Source: Acidobacteriota bacterium (GTDB lineage Bacteria; Acidobacteriota; Terriglobia; Terriglobales; Acidobacteriaceae). Taken from it: a stretch of 64,000 nucleotides of DNA. Each line of letters starts with the position of its first letter. The first letter of the stretch is position 1. A program made the position numbers and the translations under genes. Positions 8,574 to 17,363 of this stretch are shown piece by piece. The stretch is taken from NCBI GenBank assembly GCA_003010405.1, contig PJLO01000011.1, positions 1-64,000 on the forward strand, in the 5' to 3' direction. The notes below the pieces were generated by a model. The model did no database searches. It had not been told where the DNA came from and saw nothing but the letters and a program-made list of their open reading frames with translations.

Positions 8574-9413
8574 TTGATTCAGGTGACTGGCAATTTACAT
8601 CGTCCTACCATCGGGGTCTTTGACTCTGGCGTCGGCGGGCTTACCGTTCTGCGAGCCATTGCCCGGCTCGCACCCAACGCCAACTATCTTTTCTTTGGCG
8701 ATACCGCGCGTCTTCCTTACGGAACCAAGTCGCAGGAGTTTGTTGCGCGCTACTCGTCGGCAGCAGCAAGGTTTTTGGCTGAGCGCGGAATAGACCTGCT
8801 GGTGATCGGTTGCAATACGGCCTCTGCCCTAGCGCTCTATGACATAAAGTCAGCGGTTTCAATTCCCGTAATCGGTGTGATCGAACCGGGAGCGGACGCA
8901 GCTGCCGCGATTTCACAAAGCCGCGAAGCAGTGGTCTTCGCCACCGAGGCGACCTGTGCCAGTCACGCCTATCAGCGCGCTCTCGCCCGGCGAGGCTTCG
9001 CCACCCATGAGAAAGCCTGCCCTTTGCTCGTGCCTCTCGTGGAAGAGGGCTGGATTGACACCCCGGTGACCGAGCAGGTGGCGCGCATTTACACCATCGA
9101 GGCCCTGCGCACTGCATCGTCGAATGTCGATGTATTGGTGCTGGGCTGCACTCACTATCCTTTGCTGCGCCCTCTGCTGCGCCGCGTGGTTCCGCAGCGC
9201 ATCGAGATTGTCGATTCCGCTGAAGCCACGGCCTGTTCTCTCCTCCAATTTTTGAGGGGGCACGACCTTACGGCGGGCGCGCCGACCTACAAGTTTTTTG
9301 TTACCGACTCGGTTGAGAAATTCCGCAAGCAGGCTCCGGTCTTTCTCGGCCTTGATGTTGAGCTATCCACCCTCGAAGATGTGCAGCGCGCCGATCTGGA
9401 CGCCACGCGTTGA
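8574..9413 (+). CDS. murI: Glutamate racemase
   Basis: 279 residues. The motifs are IGVFDSGVGGLTVLRAI (catalytic Asp and Ser loop), GDTARLPYGTKS, VIGCNTASA with the first catalytic Cys (about 82), and LGCTHYPLLRPL with the second Cys (about 192). It makes D-glutamate for peptidoglycan. The chosen start is TTG and has no clear Shine-Dalgarno; a GTG three codons later is an alternative. rph follows after 92 bp on the same strand. Confidence 0.95.
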   Translation: MIQVTGNLHRPTIGVFDSGVGGLTVLRAIARLAPNANYLFFGDTARLPYGTKSQEFVARYSSAAARFLAERGIDLLVIGCNTASALALYDIKSAVSIPVIGVIEPGADAAAAISQSREAVVFATEATCASHAYQRALARRGFATHEKACPLLVPLVEEGWIDTPVTEQVARIYTIEALRTASSNVDVLVLGCTHYPLLRPLLRRVVPQRIEIVDSAEATACSLLQFLRGHDLTAGAPTYKFFVTDSVEKFRKQAPVFLGLDVELSTLEDVQRADLDATR

Positions 9414-9505
9414 GCATCATCTCAAAACCATTAAGATGTTCGTAAACCGTTGCCGCAAACAGAACAGGTGATACGGACACCTGCTGGAAATAAGGAAAAT
9501 TTAAA

Positions 9506-10243
9506 ATGATTTTTCGTTCTGACAATCGCGCCCTCGATCAGATGCGCGCGCTGACTCTGACTCCTGAATTCATTCGTACAGCCGAGGGCTCATGTCTGAT
9601 TGAGGTGGGAAACACAAGGGTAATCTGCACCGCAACCATCGAGGAGAGTGTGCCGGGATGGATGCGCAACCAGGGCCGGGGCTGGATCACCAGCGAATTC
9701 GGAATGCTGCCTCGCGCTACTCTGACGCGCACTGCCCGCGAAGCCTCCAAAGGCAAGCAGGGCGGACGCACGCATGAGATTCAGCGCCTCATCGGGCGCT
9801 CAATGCGCGCCATTGTCGACACTGCGAAGCTCGGCGAGCGTACGCTGTGGATTGATTGCGATGTGATTCAAGCCGATGGCGGCACGCGCACAGCCTCGAT
9901 CACCGGAGGCTTTGTGGCCATGGCCCTTGCGATGCAGAAACTGGTGGCAGCCGGAACACTGAAGCAGCTTCCTTTGAAGGACACAGTGGCCGCAGTCAGC
10001 GTTGGCATTGTCGATGGCGAACCGATGCTCGATCTCGCGTATGAGGAAGACTCGCGCGCCGAGGTGGATATGAATTACGTGCTCACCGGCTCCAACAAGT
10101 TCATCGAAATTCAGGCGACAGCTGAACACGAACCGTTCAGCGATGAGCAGTTGGCGCAAATGACGTTATTGGCCCGAAAAGGCATTGCGGAGCTGGTCCA
10201 AAGGCAAAATGCAGTGCTGACTGCCGCAGGGGTGAAGCTGTAA
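9506..10243 (+). CDS. rph: Ribonuclease PH
   Basis: 245 residues, close to the family norm. Phosphate-binding region [39 protein letters not shown] and [16 protein letters not shown] are the diagnostic blocks. It trims tRNA 3' ends with inorganic phosphate and forms a hexameric ring. In many bacteria rdgB follows; here rph is followed instead by a structured intergenic region and a convergent flavodiiron gene. Confidence 0.96.
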   Translation: MIFRSDNRALDQMRALTLTPEFIRTAEGSCLIEVGNTRVICTATIEESVPGWMRNQGRGWITSEFGMLPRATLTRTAREASKGKQGGRTHEIQRLIGRSMRAIVDTAKLGERTLWIDCDVIQADGGTRTASITGGFVAMALAMQKLVAAGTLKQLPLKDTVAAVSVGIVDGEPMLDLAYEEDSRAEVDMNYVLTGSNKFIEIQATAEHEPFSDEQLAQMTLLARKGIAELVQRQNAVLTAAGVKL

Positions 10244-10281
10244 TTTCGCGAATTTTAATCTTTTAGAGTGTTTGTCGAGTT

Positions 10282-10356
10282 GGTGTATCCTGCTGCTCCA
10301 CAAACCCGCATCTGCCAAATACGGCAGATATGGGGCACCCTCGGGATACACCTTTT
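10282..10356 (+). ncRNA. Structured RNA element or complex terminator after rph
   Basis: A closing stem GGTGTATCC (10282-10290) / GGATACACC (10344-10352) encloses a perfect inner hairpin ATCTGCC/GGCAGAT (10310-10329). TTTT follows the outer stem. This may be a two-stem terminator of rph or a small RNA; no known family was recognised. Confidence 0.35.
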
Positions 10357-10386
10357 GCGGAACCGCTCTCGAAACAGTCTGAAAAA

Positions 10387-10420
10387 GCGGCGTGGGATTC
10401 GGCCCGCGCCGCCTTCTTTT
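10387..10420. terminator. Bidirectional rho-independent terminator
   Basis: GCGGCG-T-GGG / CCC-G-CGCCGC stem with loop ATTCGG, preceded by AAAAA and followed by TTCTTTT. It serves the convergent rph and flavodiiron genes. Confidence 0.8.
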
Positions 10421-10428
10421 CAGCAAGA

Positions 10429-11628
10429 TCAGTCAGCAGCTACAGGTTCCGGCGCAAACTGCTTGTTGCGCTCATATATGTCGTCAGCAAGCCTGTGGAG
10501 CTCCTTGAATTGGTCCGGGCCAGGACGGCCGTTAACAATGACTGGTGCGAGATACTCGACCTTCAGGTTTGATAAAGCACTCGTCACGTTTTTCTCAATG
10601 GCGCTCGCCCATCCGAAGGAACCGATCGTAGCCGCAAACCTGACCTTCGGCTTCAGGGCATTGATCAGGGTCAGCGCTCCCGCGCTCGCCGGGTGCGCAC
10701 CGCCAAGCACAGTGGAAGCCGCCACCACCAACGTGGAAGCCGTGACCAGCGCCGAGGCCACATCTCCGATATTGCCTTCCAGCACATTGTAGGGCGTGAC
10801 TTTGAGTCCGCGTTCAATAAGGCGGTCGACCAGGTAAAGCACCATGCTCGAAGTGTTGTTGTACATGGAGACATGCGGAATCACGACCTCGGGCTGCGGA
10901 ACGTCGGAAACCCACTGTCTGTAAGGATCGAGAATCACAGCTGGACGATTATGGATTGGTCCGTGACTAGGGCAAATCATACGCGGAGCTATCTTATCGA
11001 TCATATCCATGTACTTCGCAACATAGGGACGGAACGGCATCATGATCTCTGCGTAGTAGCTTCGGGCAGCTTCCAGCACCCGGCCCTTATCGATAGCAAA
11101 CAGATCGGTACTGGCGAAATGAGCGCCGAACAGGTCGCAGGTAAACAGGAGATTGTCTTCGACGAGGTGTGTGATCATCGTGTCCGGCCAATGCACCCAG
11201 GGCGTGATCAGGAAGCGCAGGGTGCGGTCACCGAGCGAAATGGTATCGCCCTCTCCCACGATCAGGAAACTGTCAGCAGGAACATCAAGAGCATGGGTAA
11301 TGAGCTGGCGGCATACCTTGTTGGTAACGACTCGTGCCTCGGGGTAGAGCGCAAGAACCGCGGGGATGGAGCCAGAGTGATCTTGCTCGCCGTGATTGGC
11401 AATGACATAGTCGATGCGCGGAAGTTTCAGGCTCTTCAGGCTGGCGATGTACTCATCGGTACGCGCCGGATACATCGTGTCAATCAACGCGATTTTTTCG
11501 CTGCCGCGAACGATGTAGGAGTTATAAGTGGTCCCCTTCGGCAATGGAATTAGCTCGTCAAAAAAGCGACGATCCCAGTCAATGGCTACTATCGCAGACA
11601 CACCGTTAACGATTTCACGTGCAATCAA
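10429..11628 (-). CDS. Flavodiiron protein (A-type flavoprotein)
   Basis: 399 residues from a TTG at 11628, chosen for the AAGGAG 7 bp upstream; an ATG at 11655 would overlap that ribosome site. The N-terminal metallo-beta-lactamase domain carries the diiron ligands H79-x-E81-x-D83-H84 (NHGEQDH), H146 (PWVHWPD), D165 (CDLFG) and a later His in PSHGPI. The C-terminal flavodoxin domain begins near 250 (VVIPHVSMYNNTSSM) and binds FMN. Such proteins reduce O2 or NO to harmless products in the cytoplasm. The electron donor is not encoded beside it. Confidence 0.9.
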   Translation of the reverse strand: MIAREIVNGVSAIVAIDWDRRFFDELIPLPKGTTYNSYIVRGSEKIALIDTMYPARTDEYIASLKSLKLPRIDYVIANHGEQDHSGSIPAVLALYPEARVVTNKVCRQLITHALDVPADSFLIVGEGDTISLGDRTLRFLITPWVHWPDTMITHLVEDNLLFTCDLFGAHFASTDLFAIDKGRVLEAARSYYAEIMMPFRPYVAKYMDMIDKIAPRMICPSHGPIHNRPAVILDPYRQWVSDVPQPEVVIPHVSMYNNTSSMVLYLVDRLIERGLKVTPYNVLEGNIGDVASALVTASTLVVAASTVLGGAHPASAGALTLINALKPKVRFAATIGSFGWASAIEKNVTSALSNLKVEYLAPVIVNGRPGPDQFKELHRLADDIYERNKQFAPEPVAAD

Positions 11629-11755
11629 AGCGTTTCTCCTTTCCAGGAAAACCATAACGAAAATGACGTCAGCGTGGAAGAGAATAGATTGGTCTCTCCG
11701 TTTTGCGCACAAAACAGGGAGGGCCGAAGCCCTCCCCTGAACAGATTCGTGTTGA

Positions 11756-12772
11756 CTACTTTGCGGCGTAAAACTTCTTCATCTCTTCGATGGAGACGGG
11801 AGCGTAGTCGCTGGCGTGACCCGCCTGTCCGAACTGGGTCATGCGAAGGGCAACGACCTTCTTCATCGCCTCGCGAGCTGGTTTCAGGTAGTCGCGGGGA
11901 TCGAACTTCTCGGGCTGCTCGACAAAAACCTTGCGGATGGCGCCGGTGATTGCGAGGCGGTTGTCGGTATCGACGTTGATCTTGCGCACGCCATTGCGAA
12001 TACCGAGTTGGATCTCCTCGACCGGAACACCCCAGGTCGGCTTCAGCTTGCCGCCGTACTGGTTGATGACATCCTGCAGGTCCTTGGGAACGCTCGAAGA
12101 GCCGTGCATTACGAGGTGTACGCCGGGCAGCCGCCTGTGAATCTCCATCAGCACATCCATTTTGAGCACTGATCCATCAGGTTTCTTGCTGAACTTGTAA
12201 GCGCCGTGACTTGTACCAATGGCAATGGCCAGTGCGTCCACGCCGGTCTTCTTGACGAACTCCACTGCCTGAGCAGGATCGGTAACGTGTTCGAGACCGC
12301 CGCCGCCGGCACCGTGTCCGTCTTCAATGCCGCCAAGCACGCCGATTTCACCTTCCACAGTAACGCCGCATTTGTGGGCAAGTTCGACAACAGCACGGGT
12401 GACGGCGACGTTCTCTTCAAATGTCGCAGGAGTCTTGCCGTCTTCCTTCAGCGAGCCATCCATCATCACCGACGTGAATCCGAGGTCGATGGCGGACTTG
12501 CAGGTCTCAAAACTGTTACCGTGGTCGAGGTGCATGACGAGCGGAATTTCCGGATAAAGTTCTGCGGCAGCCAGCATCAAATGATAGAGGAACTTGTCCT
12601 GCGAATAGGACCGGGCTCCACGCGATGCCTGAATGATAACTGGCGACTTCGTCTCGCGTGCCGCCTCCATAATGGCTTGAATCTGTTCCATGTTGTTTAC
12701 GTTGAACGCGCCAACGCCGTAACCGCCCTTCGCGGCCTCGTCCAACAACTGCCGCATTGAAACCAGAGGCAT
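11756..12772 (-). CDS. fba: Class II fructose-bisphosphate aldolase
   Basis: 338 residues. Zn-binding His in [11 protein letters not shown], catalytic Asp in the same block, [12 protein letters not shown], the [10 protein letters not shown] potassium/Zn loop, [10 protein letters not shown] and [11 protein letters not shown]. The length and the [10 protein letters not shown] form fit the 'Calvin-cycle' subtype common outside enterobacteria. It interconverts fructose-1,6-bisphosphate with dihydroxyacetone phosphate and glyceraldehyde-3-phosphate. It is in line with the flavodiiron gene (127 bp apart), but no shared function is implied. Confidence 0.95.
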   Translation of the reverse strand: MPLVSMRQLLDEAAKGGYGVGAFNVNNMEQIQAIMEAARETKSPVIIQASRGARSYSQDKFLYHLMLAAAELYPEIPLVMHLDHGNSFETCKSAIDLGFTSVMMDGSLKEDGKTPATFEENVAVTRAVVELAHKCGVTVEGEIGVLGGIEDGHGAGGGGLEHVTDPAQAVEFVKKTGVDALAIAIGTSHGAYKFSKKPDGSVLKMDVLMEIHRRLPGVHLVMHGSSSVPKDLQDVINQYGGKLKPTWGVPVEEIQLGIRNGVRKINVDTDNRLAITGAIRKVFVEQPEKFDPRDYLKPAREAMKKVVALRMTQFGQAGHASDYAPVSIEEMKKFYAAK

Positions 12773-13000
12773 AGCCTAATCTCCTTGAATAAAGATATTG
12801 CGTGCATCCCCACCGGGTATGAATCCATGGTGCACCGGGGCGGTGGAGCCCAAAGAAGCTTGCTATTTTGTACGACCGCAGAACTTCCGAACAGAGGCTA
12901 CCACGCGCAGACGACACGATCAACACGATTCAGAAGCTGCAAGAAATCGAGCTGCCGAATCAACTCCGACTCGGCTATTTTCATGGCTTACCAGAATTGC

Positions 13001-14263
13001 TTACCAGAGATGCGGCCGAACCCATTGAGTCCACACAAACAGCGTGTTCGCAACAAGCATGGCAAAAACGGCGAAGGAGAGACACCAGTCGTCGAGACGA
13101 CGATTGGGTGATCGGACAACATTACGATTGCGTCCCAGCAATACCAGAAATGCCAGAATGGGGACCACCAGCACTCCGGCTCCAACCTGGGACCAGTAGA
13201 GAACCTTGACGGTATTAACTCCGAAAAGCGAGATTATGACCGTAACAACAAGGATCGTGGAAATGACGATATAGAAATAACGCGCCTCCCAGGGCTCCTT
13301 GTTGAGGCCCGAAGGCCAGCCGATCGCTTCCGAGATGCAGAAAGAGAGCGAAGCAGCCAAAAGAGGAAGGGCAACCATGCCGGAACCAAAGATTCCGAGA
13401 GCAAACAACAACGGGCCAGCCGATCCTAGAAATGCCAATGACTGAGAGGCGGAGCGGGTGCTGATCATCGCCGGGTCGGAAACCTGAAAATGGGCCGCAA
13501 CCACGATTGCCGAAAGCGAGATGAGTGTAGCGACCAGAGTTCCAGCATGCGCCTCGGTGTGGTGAGTGGGATCCACGGTGAGTGGTACATCGCGTTTGGA
13601 GCTGGTCTGCCACACAATGACATCAGGCGTTAGCAGTGAGCCAAAAACAGCAATCACGGCCATTAAGTACGCGGAGGTCGCCTGCAGATTCGGGAGCAGG
13701 ATTCCTCTGGCCAGCGACATGGGCGAACGCACTGTGATACAGGCGTCGACAACGTATGCGATTAGAAACAGCGAGAGCAGCCCGAGGCGCCCCATACTCT
13801 TGCGGGCGTCGCCGACAATCAGCATGTACCAGACAATGAATGCCAATGGCCCGAAGAAAAATGCCCTCCACTGGTCAGTGACGATGGAAAGCGCCTCGCT
13901 GACGGCGACGAGATCGCCGACGATCATGGCGAAGTTAACAATGAAGACCCCGAGGGCAAGCACGAGAGCTAATTTTCGGCCGTATTGTTCGCGAACCAAC
14001 TCCACCAGCCCCTTGCGCGAGTCTCTGCCAATACGCGAAGAGACGGAAAAGACGCTCCAGAGCACAGGCATGGCAAGCAGCACCACCCAGCCTACGCTGT
14101 AGCCGAAGGTAGCGCCAGCCACGGTGGCGGTCAGCACAGCAGCAGGGTCCAGATCGCCGGCACCCGCAACCACTCCCCGCACAAATGCCGAAAACCGCCA
14201 GTGAGGCTCCGGTGGAGGTTGCGGCTGCGGAAAAGGAGTGAGTTGGAAAGAACGGTTTGACAT
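13001..14263 (-). CDS. Divergent Nramp-family membrane transporter
   Basis: 420 residues with about ten to eleven hydrophobic segments and the Nramp opening GVVAGAGDLDPAAVLTATVA. The canonical metal-site motif D-P-G-N in TM1 is D39-P40-A41-A42 here. The M-P-H motif of TM6 is replaced by TPDVIVW (about 216). Known Nramp transporters use the Asn and Met to select Mn/Fe, so the substrate may differ, as in Nramp-related Mg or other carriers. An additional Pro-rich cytoplasmic N-terminus is present. It lies alone between the aldolase and ferredoxin genes. Confidence 0.8.
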   Translation of the reverse strand: MSNRSFQLTPFPQPQPPPEPHWRFSAFVRGVVAGAGDLDPAAVLTATVAGATFGYSVGWVVLLAMPVLWSVFSVSSRIGRDSRKGLVELVREQYGRKLALVLALGVFIVNFAMIVGDLVAVSEALSIVTDQWRAFFFGPLAFIVWYMLIVGDARKSMGRLGLLSLFLIAYVVDACITVRSPMSLARGILLPNLQATSAYLMAVIAVFGSLLTPDVIVWQTSSKRDVPLTVDPTHHTEAHAGTLVATLISLSAIVVAAHFQVSDPAMISTRSASQSLAFLGSAGPLLFALGIFGSGMVALPLLAASLSFCISEAIGWPSGLNKEPWEARYFYIVISTILVVTVIISLFGVNTVKVLYWSQVGAGVLVVPILAFLVLLGRNRNVVRSPNRRLDDWCLSFAVFAMLVANTLFVWTQWVRPHLW

Positions 14264-14340
14264 GAAGATTCGCCTGCTTCCAAAGCAGAGATGCGCAGGG
14301 AGAAACTCTGGTTGGCACCGCAGCAGACTTATACGCGAAA

Positions 14341-14373
14341 TGCAAAGGCGCGCAGCGGCGGCTCGCCTTTGCA
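14341..14373 (-). terminator. Hairpin, likely terminator of the 7Fe ferredoxin gene
   Basis: TGCAAAGGCG and CGCCTTTGCA form a perfect 10-bp stem with a 13-nt loop. On the minus strand it is followed by TTTCGCG, so the T tract is short. Confidence 0.5.
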
Positions 14374-14416
14374 GTCCCGGCCAGATCGAAAGGGAGTAAC
14401 GGCCGGTTCCGGACTG

Positions 14417-14677
14417 TTACCGGCCGAAGTACTTTGCATTCAGCTCGGCAAACTGCTTCCACTTTTCCGGCAGGTCTTCCAAGGCGAAGATGGCAGAAAC
14501 AGGGCAAACCGGGACACAAGCACCACAATCAATGCACTCGACCGGATCGATGTATAGCATTTCTTCTTTATCGTGTGGGGCTTCGTCCTTCCGGGGATGA
14601 ATGCAATCCACCGGACAGGCGTCAACGCACGCAGTATCCTTTACGCCGATACACGGTTCTGCAATTACGTAAGCCAT
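14417..14677 (-). CDS. 7Fe (3Fe-4S/4Fe-4S) ferredoxin
   Basis: 86 residues. C9-x7-C17-x3-C21-P gives the 3Fe-4S/4Fe-4S FdxA-type first site, and CIDCGACVPVCP the second, classical CxxCxxCxxxCP site. The C-terminal helix DLPEKWKQFAELNAKYFG is typical of seven-iron ferredoxins. It is a low-potential electron carrier in the cytoplasm. It is separated from its neighbours and has its own ribosome site (AAGAGG). Confidence 0.92.
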   Translation of the reverse strand: MAYVIAEPCIGVKDTACVDACPVDCIHPRKDEAPHDKEEMLYIDPVECIDCGACVPVCPVSAIFALEDLPEKWKQFAELNAKYFGR

Positions 14678-14832
14678 TTGAATTCCTCTTTTAAGTGTTT
14701 AGTTACCGTCACCCGCGAACGCCCGATTGTAGCAAAAGGCAGATGAGAACGGGTGGATGGTTTCTGTGGTGGTGAGTATTCTTTGAACTGCGGACCCGCA
14801 GCATCTCTCAGGCCAAAGCTTATGGTTCCAGC

Positions 14833-15663
14833 CTACTTCCGAATAACCGGAGGAAGCTGTTCAAGCCCACGACCGGCAAAGATCTCGCGAAAATTCTGAA
14901 GCACTTCTTCGTGGATGAGAGAGTTAGATGCGAGCGTTTCCTTGCTGTCGATGTCAAACGGCGAACCATCAAAGCGGGTCACAGTCCCCCCGGCTTCCTG
15001 CACCAGAAGGACTCCGGCAGCAGTGTCCCAGGGATTCAGATTGAACTCCCAGTAGCCGTCGAACCGTCCCGACGCCACATTGGCAAGATCGAGCGCCGCG
15101 GACCCAGCGCGGCGAATACCATGCGAACGCAACGTGATCTGGTGATAAAAGTGGATATTGGGATTCTTGTGCCGTTTGAAGCTAGGGAAGCCTGTTCCAA
15201 GGATCGATTCAGCCAGTGTGGTGGTAGACGAGACGTGGATGGGCTTTGCATTCAGGGTTGCGCCACTTCCCTTCTCAGCGGCAAAAAGCTCGTCGCGAGT
15301 GGGATCGTAAACGACGCCCAGGATGAGATTACCGTCAAGTTCGAGTCCCATGGAGACACAGAAAACCGGGTAGCCGTGCGCGAAATTCGTGGTGCCATCC
15401 AGAGGATCGACATACCACCGAAAATCGCCGCCGTGAATGTCGCGCGTCCCCTCTTCTCCCACGATGTCGTGATGCGGCCACTCGGCACGAATCCGGGAAA
15501 CGATGAGTTCTTCGCTTGCACGGTCCGCCTCGGTAACGAGATCGATGTCTCCTTTGTACTCGAAACCAATACGGCGCTCGAAAAACGGCATGAGGAGCTT
15601 GCCTGCTTCATGAGCTATGGCGACGGCTTGCGCGAGAAAACCAGAGGCGGCGCGACCACTCAT
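14833..15663 (-). CDS. Inositol monophosphatase family protein (SuhB-like)
   Basis: 276 residues. Metal-site motifs VGEEGT, DPLDGTTNFAHGYP and NPWDTAAGVLLVQEAGG are intact, so it should be an active Mg-dependent phosphomonoesterase on inositol-1-phosphate or a related sugar phosphate. Its ATG begins one base after the stop of the Hfq-like gene (TAG-C-ATG), so the two are translationally coupled. In E. coli SuhB also acts in transcription antitermination of rRNA; whether that applies here is unknown. Confidence 0.9.
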   Translation of the reverse strand: MSGRAASGFLAQAVAIAHEAGKLLMPFFERRIGFEYKGDIDLVTEADRASEELIVSRIRAEWPHHDIVGEEGTRDIHGGDFRWYVDPLDGTTNFAHGYPVFCVSMGLELDGNLILGVVYDPTRDELFAAEKGSGATLNAKPIHVSSTTTLAESILGTGFPSFKRHKNPNIHFYHQITLRSHGIRRAGSAALDLANVASGRFDGYWEFNLNPWDTAAGVLLVQEAGGTVTRFDGSPFDIDSKETLASNSLIHEEVLQNFREIFAGRGLEQLPPVIRK

Positions 15664-15664
15664 G

Positions 15665-15970
15665 CTACTCGGCTTTCGGGGTTTCCGGCTTGGGAGATGC
15701 GGCCCTGGTGCGGCGAACGCGAGGGGTGCTGATCTCGCCTTCGGAGATGTACATGATTTCAGTCTTGAAGATGAACAGATTCGGCGCGCCTTCGCGGGTA
15801 AGTCGCAGCATGTTGCGGTCGTAGTATTCGATCCAGCCAGAGACGACCTCTCCCCCTACCAGCTTGATGCTGACGAGCTTCTGTTTCTCGCCGAGCGTCT
15901 TTAGATACGCTGCCTCTTCGAAAGTCTCTTCCGGTGGAGGGGTCTTCCCCTTGTTTGGATGGAATAGCAT
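15665..15970 (-). CDS. Hfq-like Sm-fold RNA-binding protein
   Basis: 101 residues. Residues 17-76 match the Sm fold: an N-terminal helix (EEAAYLKTLGEKQ), Sm1 VSIKLVGGEVVSGWIEYYDR, then MLRLTREGAPNLFIFKTEIMYI. The Sm2 'YKHA' of classical Hfq is IFKTEI here, so proximal-face RNA contacts probably differ. A basic, Pro-rich tail (RVRRTRAASPKPETPKAE) extends beyond the fold. It is likely a hexameric RNA chaperone or a divergent relative. It is the first gene of a two-gene unit with the SuhB-like phosphatase. Confidence 0.75.
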   Translation of the reverse strand: MLFHPNKGKTPPPEETFEEAAYLKTLGEKQKLVSIKLVGGEVVSGWIEYYDRNMLRLTREGAPNLFIFKTEIMYISEGEISTPRVRRTRAASPKPETPKAE

Positions 15971-16063
15971 CGCTCAATTCTATCCGAAGATTACCGGAGA
16001 AGGTTCGCCAAATTAAACGATTCCAGAATTGCCCTCCATAATCAGATTTGGCTTTATTCTCCT

Positions 16064-17047
16064 CTACTCTATTTTGCTGTTGTAGTACCCGGCCCGGTGA
16101 CGAACGTAAAGCTCACGCCGGGCACGCTGCCTGGCTTGGGCGGTAATTTCGACCTTGATACTCCGGAAATCGCCGCCTACCCGCTTCGCTGGGTAGTAAG
16201 CGAGCAGATACTGAGTACGCAACTCATCGCTGATCTGGTGAAAAGCATCATCAAGCTGACTGAGCAGACTGGCATAGTAAAACTTTCCGCCGGTATCGTG
16301 CGCAAGCTGGATAAGGGCATGTTCGCCACCGGTGTCACGCCCGGCATCGGCTTCGATAGGCACCATGATGATCGGGAATATGATTGCTTCCGAGATTTGC
16401 GCTGCGCGTACGGCTTCCTGATAACTGGTACTGCTGCTTGTGTCACCGCCGTCGGTAATGAGGACGATAACCTTGCGGCCCTTGCGTCTGTCCAATGCCC
16501 GGGCGCTTAGAAAAATTGCGTCATACAGAGCCGTAGCCGCTCCATGGCGCAGATGAGTCAGTGCCGTTTCCAGGCGGTGCTCGTCGTTAGTAAAGGGCAA
16601 GACCTCCGAAACGAAAGTTGAGAACTGCAAAACGGATATGGCGTCAACCGGACGCAGTATGGTGCGCGCAAATTTCCGGGCCGAGGCGATCTCCAGCGGC
16701 AGATCCTTTTGCGTGCTCATGCTTGTGTCCAGGGCCATAACAATCGAGAGCGGCAATCCGGACTCCCGCTCAAAGACCGCAACCGTTTGCTCAACCCCAT
16801 CCTCGAAAATGCGAAAGTCCTCCTTCTGCAGGTTGGCATACGGAGCCCCGTCAGCGTCAGCAACGCTGGTAAAGACATTGACCAGCTTGACTTCGACAGA
16901 GATCGTCGGAGCCGAGTCGCTCTTCGCCTGAGACTGTGCGTTCCGCTGCACGGGAATATGGGGGTACAGACTCGGATTGGGAGCATCCTGCGCGACAGCG
17001 GAAGTCAAAAGCATCGACAGACCGAGGATTGCGAGGCGAAGGAGCAT
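16064..17047 (-). CDS. Secreted VWFA-domain protein
   Basis: 327 residues from the ATG at 17047. A signal peptide (MLLRLAILGLSMLLTSAVAQ) leads into an Acidobacteria-type VWFA-related protein: a beta-rich segment VEVKLVNVFTSVADADG, then a von Willebrand A domain with the MIDAS motif DTSMS (about 110) and ITDGGDTSS. The MIDAS binds a divalent ion and a ligand; the function is unknown. The ATG lacks a Shine-Dalgarno sequence and lies 9 nt after a perfect TATAAT, so a leaderless message is possible. The frame is open upstream into a moaD-like remnant. Confidence 0.8.
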   Translation of the reverse strand: MLLRLAILGLSMLLTSAVAQDAPNPSLYPHIPVQRNAQSQAKSDSAPTISVEVKLVNVFTSVADADGAPYANLQKEDFRIFEDGVEQTVAVFERESGLPLSIVMALDTSMSTQKDLPLEIASARKFARTILRPVDAISVLQFSTFVSEVLPFTNDEHRLETALTHLRHGAATALYDAIFLSARALDRRKGRKVIVLITDGGDTSSSTSYQEAVRAAQISEAIIFPIIMVPIEADAGRDTGGEHALIQLAHDTGGKFYYASLLSQLDDAFHQISDELRTQYLLAYYPAKRVGGDFRSIKVEITAQARQRARRELYVRHRAGYYNSKIE

Positions 17048-17094
17048 GCGACAGTCATTATAGGGAAAGCCGGACGTTGTGCATTCGGAAACCG

Positions 17095-17218
17095 TGGGCC
17101 CCTGCTCGCGCAGCGTGCTCCAGAGGTCGGAGACGGTGGCCGGAGAGGAAAGCTCAACGACAACCGCCGGAGCAAGCAGTTCGCGCAGGTGAGCGAAACA
17201 TAGCACTCGAATGCGCAT
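17095..17218 (-). pseudogene. moaD-like 5' remnant
   Basis: From an ATG at 17218 the frame reads MRIRVLCFAHLRELLAPAVV, then VSDLWSTLREQGP. This resembles the N-terminal half of MoaD, the molybdopterin synthase small subunit. After about 42 residues the similarity stops and the C-terminal half, with the Gly-Gly tail needed for thiocarboxylation, is missing. The frame runs on without a stop into the VWFA gene. No other moa gene is nearby. Confidence 0.55.
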
Positions 17219-17363
17219 AAGGGCAAGACAGCTTAACGATCTGATTAACGTCGGGAGGTGAACTTCTGTGAGAGGAATCAAAAGCGGAAACCAGAATACG
17301 CTTGAACTGCACGAGAACAGTTGTAAAGATGTGGGAGTCACTTAAACAGGGGAGAACTTTTTA

